Of a DNA stretch of 64,000 nucleotides, positions 8,798 through 18,698 are shown piece by piece. The stretch spans positions 1,054,001-1,118,000 of the forward strand of contig NZ_CP019239.1 of the NCBI RefSeq assembly GCF_001955715.1, written 5' to 3'. The translations under genes were made by a program, and so were the position numbers. How positions within the stretch are numbered: position 1 is the stretch's first letter; each line of letters opens with the position of its first letter. The notes below the pieces were generated by a model that was given only the letters and a program-made list of their open reading frames with translations, did not search any database and had not been told where the DNA came from. Origin of the DNA: Rhodoferax saidenbachensis (lineage in GTDB: Bacteria; Pseudomonadota; Gammaproteobacteria; Burkholderiales; Burkholderiaceae_C).

Positions 8798-8850
8798 TTG
8801 TTTGGTTCAGCTTGAACAGTGGTCGGGTTCGGGGCTGGACGGTTTGTTTG

Positions 8851-11559
8851 CTAGTCGGCCAGCGCGCGGTCTACAACCTCGCGGACATCGTTGCTCAAAT
8901 CAGCTTTGGCAGCCACGCGGGCCAAGGCCTCGCGGGCAGCGTTGCGGTACGGGTCGGCCAGCTTCTTCCAACGGTCCAGCGCGCGTGCCAGGCGGGCGGC
9001 CACCTGGGGATTGATGCTGTCCAGCTCCATGACACGGTCGGCCCAGAACACATAACCTGCGGCGTCAGGGCGGTGGAAGCCACCGGGGTTGGCGCTGCAG
9101 TAGCTGAAGATCACACTGCGTGCGCGGTTCGGGTTGCGGATGCTGAAGTCCGCGTGCGTGAGCAGTTGGCGCACGGCGGGCAAGATCTGGCCGCCGCGGT
9201 CGGGCGCTCCGGCCTGCAGTGCAAACCATTTGTCCAGCACCAGCGCCTCGTCCTTGAACATCGCGTGAAAGCGTGCCAGCGCGGGCACCGCCAGCGCGTG
9301 GCCACTGCCGACCAGCGCGGACAGTGCGTTGAAGCGGTCGGTCATGTTGCTGGCGTCCTTGAAGCGCTGCAACACCTTGCCGGGCCAAACGGCGTCACCA
9401 CTCTGCACCGCGGCCAGGCACAGATAGGTCAGCGCCATGCCAGCCAGCGCGCGGCGGCCGCTGGAGAGCGGGTCGGGGCTGTAGGCACCGTTGTCGTGGT
9501 GGGCTTCATACGCCCACTCCCAATCGACTTGCAGGGCGGTGGCCAGTTGCAGGCGCATGGCTTCGCGCACGGTGTGGATGCGCTGCGGGTCGACCACGTC
9601 CAACTGCTCGGCGATGTAGGTCTCGCTTGGCAGCGTCAACACCAATTCCTTGAACGCGGCGTCCAGGGTGGGGTGACGCAGCACCGAGCGCATGGCTGCA
9701 ATATAAGCATCATTTAGGCCTCCAGCCCCCGCAGGGTCTGCGTGCGCAGCTATCTGTTTGATAGCGCTGCGCAGCGCCAGGCGTTGCCCGGCTTCCCAGC
9801 GGTTGAACGGGTCGGGGTCATTGGCCAGCAGCGTTAGCAACTGCGCGTCGGTGTACTCAAAGTCCAGCACCACGGGCGCCGAGAAACCGCGCAGGATGGA
9901 AGGCACGGGCTCTTCCTGGATATGGGTGAAGGTGATGCTGGCGCTCTCTTCCGAGACCACAAACAGGTAGTTGCTGTAGGCCTCGCCCGGGCCATCCTGT
10001 GCATGCAGGGCCAGTGTCTGGCCGCTGGTACCACCCACCAGGCCCAGCAGGATGGGGATCACATAGGGCTGTTTGCTGGGTTGGCCGCTGGTCGGTGCGC
10101 AGCTCTGCGTGAAGTGCAGGGTGTAGGTCTGTGCCTCTGCGTCATAGGTGCCGCGGGCACCCACGCGTGGTGTACCCGCCTGGCTGTACCAGCGCTTGAA
10201 CTGGGGCAGCAGGTTGGCCAGGGCCGAGCCGGGGTTGGCGTCGGCAATGGCCTGCGCAAAGTCGTCACAGGTCACAGCCTGGCCATCAAAGCGTTCGAAG
10301 TACAGTGTCATGCCTTTGGCAAAACCGGCGCGGCTGGTCAGCGTCTGCATCATGCGCACGACCTCGGCACCTTTTTCGTAAATGGTGACGGTGTAGAAGT
10401 TGCTGATCTCGATGTAGCTGTCGGGCCGCACCGGGTGGGCCATGGGGCCTGCGTCTTCGGGGAACTGGGCGGTGCGCAGTACACGCACGTCTTCGATGCG
10501 TTTGACGGCGCGGGCCGACGGGTCGGCACACAAGTCTTGGCTGAATTCCTGGTCGCGGAAGACGGTGAGGCCTTCTTTCAGCGAGAGCTGGAACCAGTCG
10601 CGGCAGGTGATGCGGTTGCCGGTCCAGTTGTGGAAGTATTCGTGGCCGACCACGCTTTCGATGTTGGCGTAGTCCACATCGGTGGCAGTGGCCTGGTTCG
10701 CCAACACGTACTTGGTGTTGAAGATGTTCAGGCCCTTGTTTTCCATCGCGCCCATGTTGAAGTCGCTGGTGGCGACGATCATGAAACGCTCCAGATCCAG
10801 CGGCAGGCCAAAGCGGGCCTCGTCCCAGGCCACGGAGGCCATCAGCGAGTTCATCGCGTGTTCGGTCTTGTCCAGATCGCCGGGACGCACATAGACCTGC
10901 AGCAGATGCTCTTTGCCATTGCGCGCGGTGATGCGCTGCTCGCGCGCCACCAGTTGGCCTGCAACGAGTGCAAACAGGTAGGCGGGTTTCTTGTGCGGAT
11001 CAACCCACTTGGCGAAGTGGCGGCCTTCGTCCAGATCACCATGCTCCACCAGATTGCCGTTGGAAAGCAGCACCGGGTACTTGGCCTTGTCCGCACGCAG
11101 GGTGACGGTGTACATGGCCATCACATCGGGGCGGTCCAGGAAATAGGTGATGCGGCGAAAGCCCTCGGCTTCACACTGTGTGAAGAACGAGTCATTGCTG
11201 ACGTACAGGCCCATCAGCTTGGTGTTCTTGGCCGGGCAGGTCGTCGTGAAGATTTCCAGCGAGAAGGGCTCAGTGCCTTCGGGCAGGTTTTCCAGCACCA
11301 GCTGGTTGCCGTCCATCTTGAAGCTGGTGCCCTGGCCGTTGACCAGCACGCGGGCCAGGTTCAGCTCTTCACCGTCCAGGCGCAGGGCCTGTGCCGCTAC
11401 GTCGGGGTTGCGGCGCAGCGTCATCTTGTTGAGCACGCGGGTCTTGGTGGGGTCCAGGTCGAAGCTCAGGTCGACCGTGTCGATCCAGTAGGCCGGCGCC
11501 ACATAGTCGGCACGGTGGATGGCGGTGGCAGGGCCTTGCCCCTCACGAAGTAACAACAT
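8851..11559 (-). CDS. pepN: Aminopeptidase N (M1 family)
   Basis: Zinc aminopeptidase removing N-terminal residues from peptides in the cytoplasm. Zinc ligands and catalytic Glu are intact: HEYFH at residues 306-310 and the third ligand Glu329 in LKEGLTVF. The substrate-anchoring exopeptidase motif GAMEN is present shortly before. The protein has 902 residues, slightly longer than E. coli PepN (870); about 19 of the extra residues (roughly 599-617) are encoded by a dispersed repeat described separately. It overlaps the upstream HAD gene by 17 bases, so translation is probably coupled. Confidence 0.95.
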   Translation of the reverse strand: MLLLREGQGPATAIHRADYVAPAYWIDTVDLSFDLDPTKTRVLNKMTLRRNPDVAAQALRLDGEELNLARVLVNGQGTSFKMDGNQLVLENLPEGTEPFSLEIFTTTCPAKNTKLMGLYVSNDSFFTQCEAEGFRRITYFLDRPDVMAMYTVTLRADKAKYPVLLSNGNLVEHGDLDEGRHFAKWVDPHKKPAYLFALVAGQLVAREQRITARNGKEHLLQVYVRPGDLDKTEHAMNSLMASVAWDEARFGLPLDLERFMIVATSDFNMGAMENKGLNIFNTKYVLANQATATDVDYANIESVVGHEYFHNWTGNRITCRDWFQLSLKEGLTVFRDQEFSQDLCADPSARAVKRIEDVRVLRTAQFPEDAGPMAHPVRPDSYIEISNFYTVTIYEKGAEVVRMMQTLTSRAGFAKGMTLYFERFDGQAVTCDDFAQAIADANPGSALANLLPQFKRWYSQAGTPRVGARGTYDAEAQTYTLHFTQSCAPTSGQPSKQPYVIPILLGLVGGTSGQTLALHAQDGPGEAYSNYLFVVSEESASITFTHIQEEPVPSILRGFSAPVVLDFEYTDAQLLTLLANDPDPFNRWEAGQRLALRSAIKQIAAHADPAGAGGLNDAYIAAMRSVLRHPTLDAAFKELVLTLPSETYIAEQLDVVDPQRIHTVREAMRLQLATALQVDWEWAYEAHHDNGAYSPDPLSSGRRALAGMALTYLCLAAVQSGDAVWPGKVLQRFKDASNMTDRFNALSALVGSGHALAVPALARFHAMFKDEALVLDKWFALQAGAPDRGGQILPAVRQLLTHADFSIRNPNRARSVIFSYCSANPGGFHRPDAAGYVFWADRVMELDSINPQVAARLARALDRWKKLADPYRNAAREALARVAAKADLSNDVREVVDRALAD
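9711..9765 (-). repeat. Dispersed 55-bp element inside pepN
   Basis: On the minus strand it reads GCTATCAAACAGATAGCTGC then GCACGCAGACCCTGCGGGGG then CTGGAGGCCTAAATG. It matches the element found at 19869, 21369, 29446, 40893 and 43540. In the pepN frame it encodes [19 protein letters not shown], keeping the frame open. Confidence 0.8.
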
Positions 11560-12313
11560 GCAGATTCTCCAGAAAGTTCGATTCCATCAATTCGTCGAAA
11601 TTGCGGGCCCAGGCCAGCACGTGCGGCCCGGCCAGCTCAGCCGCGCTGTAGCTGGTGCCTATGCCCACGGCGCGCATACCTGCGCGCCGGGCGGCTTCAA
11701 TGCCAAAGGGAGCGTCTTCAAACACCACGCAGTGTTCGGGCGCAACACCCATGCGCTGTGCAACCGCCAGAAAGATGGCCGGTGTGGGTTTGCCGCTCAG
11801 GCCTTCATCGCCCCGCGCAATCGCGTCGGGCGGCGGATTCATCTTCAGGTGGGAGAGCGCGAACTCCACATTGTGGATGTCGCCCGCCGTGCCTACACCC
11901 GCCTTCAGGCCCTGCGCCCGTGTGGCCGCATAAAACTGGCTGAACCCTTTCACCTCGGCAAACACCGGGCCGAAGATGTTGCGGTACAGCTGCTCTTTTT
12001 CAAACAGCAGGTCCCAGGCTTGCGCATCCGGCATGTCGGGCTGCTCCAGCAGCAGGCGCACACATTCCATGCCGGTGCGGCCGGTGGTGCGGCGCATCAG
12101 CTCGTCTATGGGCATCGTCAATCCATGCTTGCGCGCAAAGTCACCCCAGGTCGACGTATGGGTCGGCATCGAGTCGACCATGGTGCCGTCCATATCAAAG
12201 ATGAAGGCCCCCACGCTCCCCGCTGCGCGTGGTTCGCTGCCCCCCAGGGGGGCTAATTTCCCTTGGGGCGTCCCGGCGGGAAATTGAGCCTCTACGGGTG
12301 CCTGCAAATCCAT
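11543..12313 (-). CDS. HAD-superfamily phosphatase (beta-phosphoglucomutase-like)
   Basis: HAD-like hydrolase of the DhaK/YfbT/phosphoglucomutase-like group, expected to dephosphorylate a small sugar phosphate or similar metabolite. Motif I FIFDMDGTMVDSMP, motif II region GVGTAGDIHN, motif III Lys in GLSGKPTPAIF, and motif IV CVVFEDAPFGIEAARRAGM are intact, with an alpha-helical cap between. The substrate is unknown. The ATG at 12313 overlaps the prfB stop as TGATG; a GTG one codon earlier is possible. Residues 11-36, just before motif I, come from a GC-rich dispersed repeat, so the N-terminus is probably a recent addition. Confidence 0.85.
   Translation of the reverse strand: MDLQAPVEAQFPAGTPQGKLAPLGGSEPRAAGSVGAFIFDMDGTMVDSMPTHTSTWGDFARKHGLTMPIDELMRRTTGRTGMECVRLLLEQPDMPDAQAWDLLFEKEQLYRNIFGPVFAEVKGFSQFYAATRAQGLKAGVGTAGDIHNVEFALSHLKMNPPPDAIARGDEGLSGKPTPAIFLAVAQRMGVAPEHCVVFEDAPFGIEAARRAGMRAVGIGTSYSAAELAGPHVLAWARNFDELMESNFLENLHVVTS
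12208..12282. repeat. 75-bp GC-rich dispersed repeat at the 5' end of the HAD gene
   Basis: Starts CCCCCACGCTCCCCGCTGCG, has TTCGCTGCCCCCC in the middle and ends CTTGGGGCGTCCCGGCGGG. The same unit stands between ybaK and plsY at 24144-24219. Here it lies in the open frame and encodes HAD residues 11-36. Confidence 0.8.
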
Positions 12314-13417
12314 CACACGCCTTGCTTGAGCGACGCCTGGATGAATACATCCAGATCACCGTCCAGCACCTTTTGCGTGGCCGACACTTCGACGTTGGTG
12401 CGCAGGTCCTTGATACGGCTGTTGTCCAGCACATAAGAGCGGATCTGGTGGCCCCAGCCCACGTCGGTCTTGGTGTCCTCCAGCTTTTGCTGCGCTTCCT
12501 GCTGCTTGCGCAGTTCAAAGTCATACAGGCGCGAACGCAGGCGCTTCCACGCTACGTCGCGGTTGCTGTGCTGGCTGCGGCCGTCCTGGCACTGCACCAC
12601 GATGCCGGTCGGGATGTGGGTCAGGCGCACGGCCGAGTCGGTCTTGTTGATGTGCTGGCCGCCGGCGCCAGACGCACGGAAGGTATCGGTGCGCACGTCG
12701 CTGGGGTTGATCTCGATTTCGATGGAGTCGTCGATCTCGGGGTAGACAAACACCGACGCAAACGAGGTGTGGCGGCCACCGGACGAGTCGAACGGGCTCT
12801 TGCGCACCAGGCGGTGCACGCCGGTCTCGGTGCGCAGCAGGCCGAAGGCGTATTCACCTTCGATCTTGATGGTGGCGCCCTTGATGCCGGCGGTGTCGCC
12901 TGCAGTCTCGTCTTCGATGATGGTCTTGAAGCCCTTGCGCTCGGCGTATTTGAGGTACTGACGCAACAGCATGCTGGCCCAGTCACACGCCTCGGTGCCA
13001 CCGGCGCCGGCCTGGATGTCCAGGAAACAGTTCAGCGGGTCGGCCGGGTTGTTGAACATACGGCGGAATTCCAGACCTTCGATAACGGTGGCCAGCTTGG
13101 CGGCTTCGGCTTCGATAGTCTGCAGGCCGGTCTCGTCGCCTTCTTCCTTGCTCATCTCGTACAACTCGGAGTTGTCGGAGAGCTCGCGTTCCAGGTCATC
13201 CAGCGTGACGACGATGCCGTCCAGCGCTTTTTTCTCTTTGCCCAGTTCCTGGGCCTTTTTGGGGTCGTTCCAGACGGTGGGGTCTTCCAGCGAGGCGTTA
13301 ACCGTCCTCAGGCGTTCTGCTTTGGCAGCGTAGTCAAAGATACCCCCGGAGCTCGACCGTGCGAGCGCTCAGGTCTGCGAGTTGGGTGCCAATCTGGTTG
13401 ATGCGTTCTGCGTCCAT
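12313..13417 (-). CDS. prfB: Peptide chain release factor 2, with programmed +1 frameshift
   Basis: Recognises UAA and UGA stop codons and triggers peptide release. The gene is in two frames: 13417-13337 encodes 27 residues from [20 protein letters not shown] through VELRGYL and meets an in-frame TGA. After a +1 slip the frame 13335-12313 continues [20 protein letters not shown]. Joined length is 367 residues, normal for RF2. The GGQ peptidyl-hydrolysis motif is present ([16 protein letters not shown]). The stop-codon tripeptide lies in [17 protein letters not shown], immediately before the SPFD motif used by RF2. The next gene starts within the stop codon. Confidence 0.96.
13333..13349 (-). 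promoter_or_regulatory. RF2 autoregulatory +1 frameshift site
   Basis: On the minus strand: CCGGGGGTA, then TCTTTGAC. A Shine-Dalgarno-like GGGGG stands three bases before CTT TGA C, the classic prfB slip site. Low RF2 favours slippage over termination at the TGA. Confidence 0.95.
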
Positions 13418-13482
13418 GGTGCGGGTCCTGCGGTGCGATGTGTGATTAACCCGCTATTTTAGTTGCCAGCCCAATGGACGCC

Positions 13483-14601
13483 CTATGAAGAGGCTGGTTC
13501 GCAGGCGAACGTCACCACGTGGTCGACTTCGGGGCGTATGCCAATCCACTCCCCCAGCCGGTGGTCGTGGTGGCTGGGGACGTGGGCCATGACGGTCTCG
13601 CCGGTCTTGAGCTGCAGGGTGTACAGGAACTCATTGCCGCGAAACGCCTTATTGATGATCTTGGCTTGTACCGTGGCCGCATCGTCGTGCACGATGTCAT
13701 CGGCACGCAGCAACACGTCGCAGGGGCCCAGCGTCAGGCGATCCTGCTCTGCCAGGTTGATGCCATGCAGTTCGCCCAGCGGTGTCACCACGTGTTTATG
13801 CGTGACACCGTTTTCCTCATGCAGCTCCACCCGCGCCGGGGCAAACACGCCGTGGCCGATGAAGTCCGCCACAAAACGTGTGGCCGGGCGGTGGTACAGC
13901 GTGTAGGCGTCGGCCCACTGGTGCAAGCGGCCTTCATGCATCACACCAATCAGGTCACCAATGGCAAAGGCCTCAAGCTGGTCATGGGTCACAAACAGGG
14001 CGGTGGCACCGGCTTCCTTGAGGATGGTGCGCAACTCCTGGGCCAGGCGCTCGCGCAAATCGACATCCAGGTTGGAGAAGGGTTCGTCCAGCAACAGCAG
14101 CTTGGGGCTGGGCGCCAGTGCGCGTGCCAGCGCCACACGCTGTTGCTGCCCACCCGAGAGTTCATGCGGATAGCGGCGGCGCTGGGTGCCCAGGCCCACC
14201 AGGTCCAGCACATCGGCCACACGGGCGCGGCGTTTGTCGGTGGGCCAATGGTGGATGCCAAAGGCCACGTTCTGGCCCACGTCTAGGTGCGGAAACAGGG
14301 CGTAGTCCTGAAACACCATACCCATGTGCCGGGCCTCGGGTGGCACCGATTGTGTGGGGCTGCTGACCAGCGCGCCGCTCAGCGAAATGTTGCCGGCATG
14401 GATAGGCTCCAGCCCGGCGGTGGCACGCAATAGCGTCGTCTTGCCGCAGCCCGAGGGACCAATCAGCACACCGATCTGCCCGGCCTTCAGGCCGAAGCTG
14501 ACCTGGTTCACGGCCGGGTGCGCCTGCCCCGGGTATTGCACGCTGAGTTGCTGGAGTTCGAGGTACATGCCCGAAATTGTAGGTGCCGTAAGCAGGCTCA
14601 T
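13483..14601 (-). CDS. fbpC: Ferric iron ABC transporter, ATP-binding protein
   Basis: ATPase of an FbpABC-type importer. It carries Walker A GPSGCGKTT, Q-loop MVFQDYALFPHL, signature LSGGQQQRVALARAL, Walker B LLLLDEPFSNLD and H-loop FVTHDQLEA, then a C-terminal TOBE-like regulatory region. It is 372 residues from the ATG at 14601; an internal ATG at 14568 (MYLELQQLSVQY) is an alternative and aligns better with the usual family start. The gene is divergent from the permease gene across 53 bases that contain a Fur-box-like sequence. Iron as substrate is inferred from that site and from the fbpA/fbpB neighbours. Confidence 0.88.
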   Translation of the reverse strand: MSLLTAPTISGMYLELQQLSVQYPGQAHPAVNQVSFGLKAGQIGVLIGPSGCGKTTLLRATAGLEPIHAGNISLSGALVSSPTQSVPPEARHMGMVFQDYALFPHLDVGQNVAFGIHHWPTDKRRARVADVLDLVGLGTQRRRYPHELSGGQQQRVALARALAPSPKLLLLDEPFSNLDVDLRERLAQELRTILKEAGATALFVTHDQLEAFAIGDLIGVMHEGRLHQWADAYTLYHRPATRFVADFIGHGVFAPARVELHEENGVTHKHVVTPLGELHGINLAEQDRLTLGPCDVLLRADDIVHDDAATVQAKIINKAFRGNEFLYTLQLKTGETVMAHVPSHHDHRLGEWIGIRPEVDHVVTFACEPASS

Positions 14602-14616
14602 ACAATTCTCATTCGT
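14597..14616. promoter_or_regulatory. Candidate Fur box between fbpC and fbpB
   Basis: On the minus strand GAATGAGAATTGTATGAG carries the AATGAGAAT half-site of Fur boxes. It is less symmetrical than the copy before fbpA, and lies at the start of fbpC and about 40 bases before fbpB. Confidence 0.55.
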
Positions 14617-14654
14617 CTTTCAACTCTCCCCTTCCATTCTTCTTTCCACACCCA

Positions 14655-16313
14655 GTGCCCAACCCATTTCTCCGGCTTTTTCCACCTGCTGCATGGAAAC
14701 GGCTGATGGCCGTTTTGTTACTGCTGGTGGCAGTCGTGGTGGCACTGCCGATACTGGCCATTGTTGCGGCGGTTTTGCAATGGGATGCGCTGAGTACCCA
14801 ACTCCTGCGCGAGATGGCCGAGACGGTGCTGCCGCAGTACGCAGGTACCACTGTGGTGTTGTGCCTGGCGGTGGCGGTGGGTACCGGTGCGCTTGGCGCT
14901 GCCACAGCCTGCGCAGTGGCCCTGTTTGACTTCAAGGGGCGGCGCACGTTCGAGTGGGCCCTGTTGCTGCCACTGGCCATGCCGGCCTACGTGGTGGCCT
15001 ATGCCTATACCGATTTTCTGCAGTACAGCGGGCCCGCGCAGACGGCCATCCGTGCCGCGTTTTCGATAGAAGGGCGGGTATTCCCCGAAGTGCGCAGCGT
15101 CGGCGGTGCGGCGGTGGTGTTTATCTTCACGCTGTACCCCTATGTCTACCTGCTGGCCCGTGCCGCACTGACCCAGCGTGCCGCACATCTGATGGAAGCG
15201 GCGCGCCTGATGGGCGCCCCCTTGCGGCGGCGCATTCTGGTGATTGCGCTGCCACTGGCGCGCCCGGCCATCGCCGCCGGTATTGCGCTGGCGCTGATGG
15301 AAACGCTGGCCGACTATGGCGTGTCCAGCTACTTTGGCATCCAGACTTTCACCGCCGGTATTTACAAAGCCTGGCTGGTGCTGGACAGCCCGATTGCGGC
15401 GGCGCAATTGGCCACTTTGCTGCTCGTGCTGGTGGCGGGACTTTTGCAAATGGAGCGGCATGCGCGGCGCAAGCTGCGTTTTGCCAGCAGCCGGGGCGCA
15501 CGTGCCAACAGCGCAGAGGCCAAGCCCATTGTGTTGCGCTGCCACCAGGCCTGGACGGCGCAGGCGCTCTGCGTCTTGCCCGTGCTGCTGGGTTTTGTAC
15601 TGCCGGTGCTGTGCATGTTGCGTCCCTTGTTGCTGGCCTGGGGGCAGGCGGATACACCGCTGCCCTGGAGTGGATTTGTGGGTTGGAGCCTCAACAGCTT
15701 GAAGCTCGCAGCCATCACTGCGGCATTGACGACAGCACTGGCATTGGCGCTGGCTTTTACCGTGCGGCGCCGGCCGACGCGGCTCACGCGTGGCGTGGTG
15801 CAAATGACCAGCATGGGTTACGCCGTGCCCGGCGCAGTGATTGTGGTGGGCCTGCTGATCCCCGTGGGCTGGCTGCAGGCGGCCCAGCCGGGCTGGGGCG
15901 TGGGTAACTGGATCAGCACCACGGTGCTGGGCATCACCTGGGCCTATATGGTGCGCTTCAGCGCGGTGGCGCTGCAGAGCGTGCAAAGCGGCTACAGCCA
16001 GGTGCCCATCAGCATGGACGACACCGCACGCACGCTGGGCGTGGGCGGCTGGGGCCTATGGTGGCGCATCCACCGCCCGCTGTTGCAGCGCTCCACCGTG
16101 GTGGCGGCCTTGCTGGTGTTTGTCGATGTGATGAAGGAACTGCCCGCCACGCTGGTGCTGCGCCCGTTTGACCACGACACCCTGGCCGTGGTGGCGTATC
16201 AGCTGGCGCGTGATGAGCGCCTGGGTGAGGCGGCCTTGCCTGCGCTGGCGCTGGTGTTGGTGGGACTGATACCGGTGGTGTTGCTGAGCCGCGCACTCAA
16301 CAAAAAGGCCTGA
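14655..16313 (+). CDS. fbpB: Ferric iron ABC transporter, fused permease
   Basis: Inner-membrane permease of the FbpB/SfuB type, 552 residues, about twelve hydrophobic segments arranged as two permease halves. Each half has an EAA-type cytoplasmic loop: EAARLMGAPLRRRILVIALP in the first, and DDTARTLGVGGWGLWWRIHR in the second. It starts with GTG (MPNPFLRLFPPAAWKRLMAV). It is divergent from fbpC, and the binding-protein gene fbpA lies 1.3 kb downstream on the other strand, so the transporter genes are split into three transcription units. Confidence 0.9.
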   Translation: MPNPFLRLFPPAAWKRLMAVLLLLVAVVVALPILAIVAAVLQWDALSTQLLREMAETVLPQYAGTTVVLCLAVAVGTGALGAATACAVALFDFKGRRTFEWALLLPLAMPAYVVAYAYTDFLQYSGPAQTAIRAAFSIEGRVFPEVRSVGGAAVVFIFTLYPYVYLLARAALTQRAAHLMEAARLMGAPLRRRILVIALPLARPAIAAGIALALMETLADYGVSSYFGIQTFTAGIYKAWLVLDSPIAAAQLATLLLVLVAGLLQMERHARRKLRFASSRGARANSAEAKPIVLRCHQAWTAQALCVLPVLLGFVLPVLCMLRPLLLAWGQADTPLPWSGFVGWSLNSLKLAAITAALTTALALALAFTVRRRPTRLTRGVVQMTSMGYAVPGAVIVVGLLIPVGWLQAAQPGWGVGNWISTTVLGITWAYMVRFSAVALQSVQSGYSQVPISMDDTARTLGVGGWGLWWRIHRPLLQRSTVVAALLVFVDVMKELPATLVLRPFDHDTLAVVAYQLARDERLGEAALPALALVLVGLIPVVLLSRALNKKA

Positions 16314-16405
16314 ACGCTTTCTTGCGGAGTGACGAACCCACGGTCGAACACGCAGTTCAGTCAGTCTTGTTTCAGTGAATCTGGGAGATTCTCCAGCAGC
16401 GGGGG

Positions 16406-17398
16406 CTACTGGGTTGTCACTGTCTTCATCAGGTTTTGCTTAGCCTTCAGGTCATAGAGAACACAGGGAGTGCCTTCGGTTCGCTTGTTCTTGGTGCAGT
16501 TTTCTAGCGCTTTGGATGCGGCCACTGCCTCGGACTCTTCCTCATCCACAGAGTTCCAGGAAATGCGATTTCCTCCCCACTTGGAATAGGCAATAGCCTT
16601 ATAGCCGGGTGCGTACCGTACGCTCTCCACGGCACCGATGAACTGCTGTGAGAATGTGCCGTCAGCCAAATCTTCAGATACATCCATCAGTGTTCTGTAA
16701 GAGGGGACGCCAGCATAAGCATCTTTGGGCTTGTCAAAGCGGATTGCCGATTGGTTGGCCTCTTGTAGCTTTGTCCCGAATTGCTTCAAACGCTCAATGA
16801 ACTTTTGCCTGGCAGGATTCTGTGCCACGGATTCAGCCGACCATGAATCCGTAGTGGTTCCGCGAAAACCCAAGAGCTCGGGGTTGAGCCTCAATTCCAT
16901 GAAAATCCGACGCCCAGCGGAAGCCGTGTGTGTAAATAGGAGCGACAAATACACCCTCTCGCTTGTCCCGGATTTGTAGCTGCTCGCCTTGAGCGCCTGA
17001 CAGTTGTCGTCCGTACGAACACTCTTATCGACTACGTAGGTGAAGTTACCCTTGCAAGGCGAGCCCGTGGTGTATTGAGCGGTGCCAACCGTCGAAGCGT
17101 TCACCCGTAGAAACATAATTGCGAACCAACTGCCATCCGGCTCTATTTGTTCGACGTCAAGGCTTGCAGTTTTTACAGGTTCCGCATTGCCTAACGCGCC
17201 CGCCTCCCCCGTAGAAGAGCGCAAAAATGTCCAGCCACCACCCCCGCCATACATGGGGTATCCCGAGAGCGTTGAAGACGGTGCCACAGCAGCGCCTTTC
17301 TCCAATCCTTCGATTTTCCCGTCTTTGAGTAATTCCCCGGCTACGGCCGAGTGCAAAAGCCCAGCAAGCAAGATGGCAAAAAAGCTGACGCGGTACAT
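16406..17398 (-). CDS. Exported protein of unknown function
   Basis: 330 residues with a clear signal peptide (MYRVSFFAILLAGLLHSAVA then GELLKDG). The mature part has a Gly-rich patch (YGGGGGWTF) and four or so cysteines (SPCKGNF, DDNCQAL, ENCTKNK, TPCVLYD) that could form periplasmic disulfides. A strong Shine-Dalgarno (GGGAGGA) precedes the ATG. I recognise no family. It sits between the iron permease and fbpA, but nothing in the sequence shows an iron role. Its base composition looks lower in GC than its neighbours, hinting at an independent origin. Confidence 0.75.
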   Translation of the reverse strand: MYRVSFFAILLAGLLHSAVAGELLKDGKIEGLEKGAAVAPSSTLSGYPMYGGGGGWTFLRSSTGEAGALGNAEPVKTASLDVEQIEPDGSWFAIMFLRVNASTVGTAQYTTGSPCKGNFTYVVDKSVRTDDNCQALKASSYKSGTSERVYLSLLFTHTASAGRRIFMELRLNPELLGFRGTTTDSWSAESVAQNPARQKFIERLKQFGTKLQEANQSAIRFDKPKDAYAGVPSYRTLMDVSEDLADGTFSQQFIGAVESVRYAPGYKAIAYSKWGGNRISWNSVDEEESEAVAASKALENCTKNKRTEGTPCVLYDLKAKQNLMKTVTTQ

Positions 17399-17476
17399 AG
17401 AATTCCTCCCGTTGGTTTATTGATTTCGTTTGCGGGAAATATACCAAAGCAGGGAAATGGGGAGGGTTCTGAACCC

Positions 17477-17516
17477 GTGAAAAAGCCGCACCTCCAGCAG
17501 GAGAGATGCGGCTTTT
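17477..17516 (-). terminator. Terminator after fbpA
   Basis: AAAAGCCGCA (17481-17490) pairs with TGCGGCTTTT (17507-17516). Read on the minus strand it ends in a run of T, downstream of the fbpA stop. Confidence 0.82.
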
Positions 17517-17613
17517 GAAGCAGACCATTGTTGGCCTCAACCATCAACACTTTGGTCGCGGCTTAGGCCAAGTGATGCCCCGGTCTTTCTGGTCGGCAAG
17601 TACCTCGTGGTGC

Positions 17614-18669
17614 TTACTTGTAACCCACACGGTCCAGCATCTGCTGCACCTTGACCTGGTTCATGCCGACCACGCTGATTGGAATGGTTTCGGACTTGAA
17701 GCTGCCACCGGACATCGTGTCCAGCGCGGCGTTGTCCACTTTCACGCCCTTGGCGGTCGGCCATTCGTTGTTGCCGTTGGCAAAGTAGTTTTGTGCCTGC
17801 GGGCTGGCCAGGTATTCCAGGAACAACACGGCGTTGGCTGGGTTCTTGGCATGTTTAGCCATCGCGCCACCGGCGATGTTCATGTGGGTGCCCCAGCTCG
17901 ACTGGTTGGGGAACACCACGGCCACCTTGTCCATGACAGCCTTGTCTTCGGGCTTGTCGCTGCGCATCAGGCGTGCCACGTAGTAGCTGTTGCTCAATGC
18001 CACACCGCATTCGCCGGAGGCCACGGCCTTGATCTGGTCGGTGTCGCCGCCCACGGGTTTGCGCGCCATGTTGTTGACCAGTCCCTGCAGCCAGGTTTCA
18101 GCAGCGGCAGCGCCCAGATGCTCGGACACTGCGCCAAACAGGCTCAGGTTGTAGGGGTGTGAGCCCGAACGGGTGCACAGCAGGCCCTTGTTCTTGGGGT
18201 CGGCCAGTTTTTCGTAGGTGTCGACGTTGTCGCGCTGTACGCGGGCCTTGTCATAGACCACCACACGGGCGCGGGTGCTGAAGCCAAACCAGGGTGTGCC
18301 CTCAGGCGTGGCCTTGCCGCGCAGGTGCACGGGAATGGCGTCGTTCAGCACCTTGGAATTCACCGGCGCAAACAGGCCTTCGGTCTCGGCTTTCCACAGG
18401 CGCGCAGCGTCTACCAGCAGGATCACGTCGGCCGGGGATGCCGTACCTTCGGCCTTGAGGCGCTGCAGGATGCCTGCGTCATCGGCGTCCACCCGTTTGA
18501 TCTGGATGCCGGTCGCCTTGGTGAAACCTTCGTACAACTGGGTGTCGCCGGGGTAGTGGCGTGCCGAATAGATATTGAGCACTTTGTCCTGGGCGTGGGC
18601 CGTGTGCAAAACACCGCTGCCCAGCAATACACCACCGGCCACCAGAGCCGCATTGAGAAGTTTGTTCAT
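17614..18669 (-). CDS. fbpA: Ferric iron ABC transporter, periplasmic binding protein
   Basis: Fe3+-binding solute receptor of the FbpA/FutA type. The signal peptide is MNKLLNAALVAGGVLLGSGV then LHTAHAQ; the mature protein begins DKVLNIYSARHYPGDTQLYE, the typical FbpA opening. Later motifs GVALSNSYYVARL, FPNQSSWGTHMNIAGGAM and EYLASPQAQNYFANGNNEWP fit the family. It is 351 residues from the ATG at 18669. A symmetrical Fur-box-like palindrome lies 30 bases upstream, so iron repression is likely. The partner permease and ATPase are nearby on separate transcripts. Confidence 0.92.
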   Translation of the reverse strand: MNKLLNAALVAGGVLLGSGVLHTAHAQDKVLNIYSARHYPGDTQLYEGFTKATGIQIKRVDADDAGILQRLKAEGTASPADVILLVDAARLWKAETEGLFAPVNSKVLNDAIPVHLRGKATPEGTPWFGFSTRARVVVYDKARVQRDNVDTYEKLADPKNKGLLCTRSGSHPYNLSLFGAVSEHLGAAAAETWLQGLVNNMARKPVGGDTDQIKAVASGECGVALSNSYYVARLMRSDKPEDKAVMDKVAVVFPNQSSWGTHMNIAGGAMAKHAKNPANAVLFLEYLASPQAQNYFANGNNEWPTAKGVKVDNAALDTMSGGSFKSETIPISVVGMNQVKVQQMLDRVGYK

Positions 18670-18698
18670 ACCGTGAAGCCTTAATCGTAGGTCGTTCA

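Noticed and set aside
9922..11553. Long open frame (over 500 codons) on the strand opposite pepN, and a similar one opposite purF (45572-47380)
   Set aside because: High-GC codon bias leaves the opposite strand open; the predicted proteins are His/Gly/Val-rich without domains, while the genes opposite have full family motifs.
12313..13164. prfB as a truncated or broken gene
   Set aside because: The missing N-terminus is present in another frame joined by the canonical RF2 frameshift site.
16385..16415. GGGGGCTAC at the 3' end of the exported-protein gene as a seventh 55-bp element
   Set aside because: Only nine bases match; the ATAGCTGCTTGCGCA half is absent.
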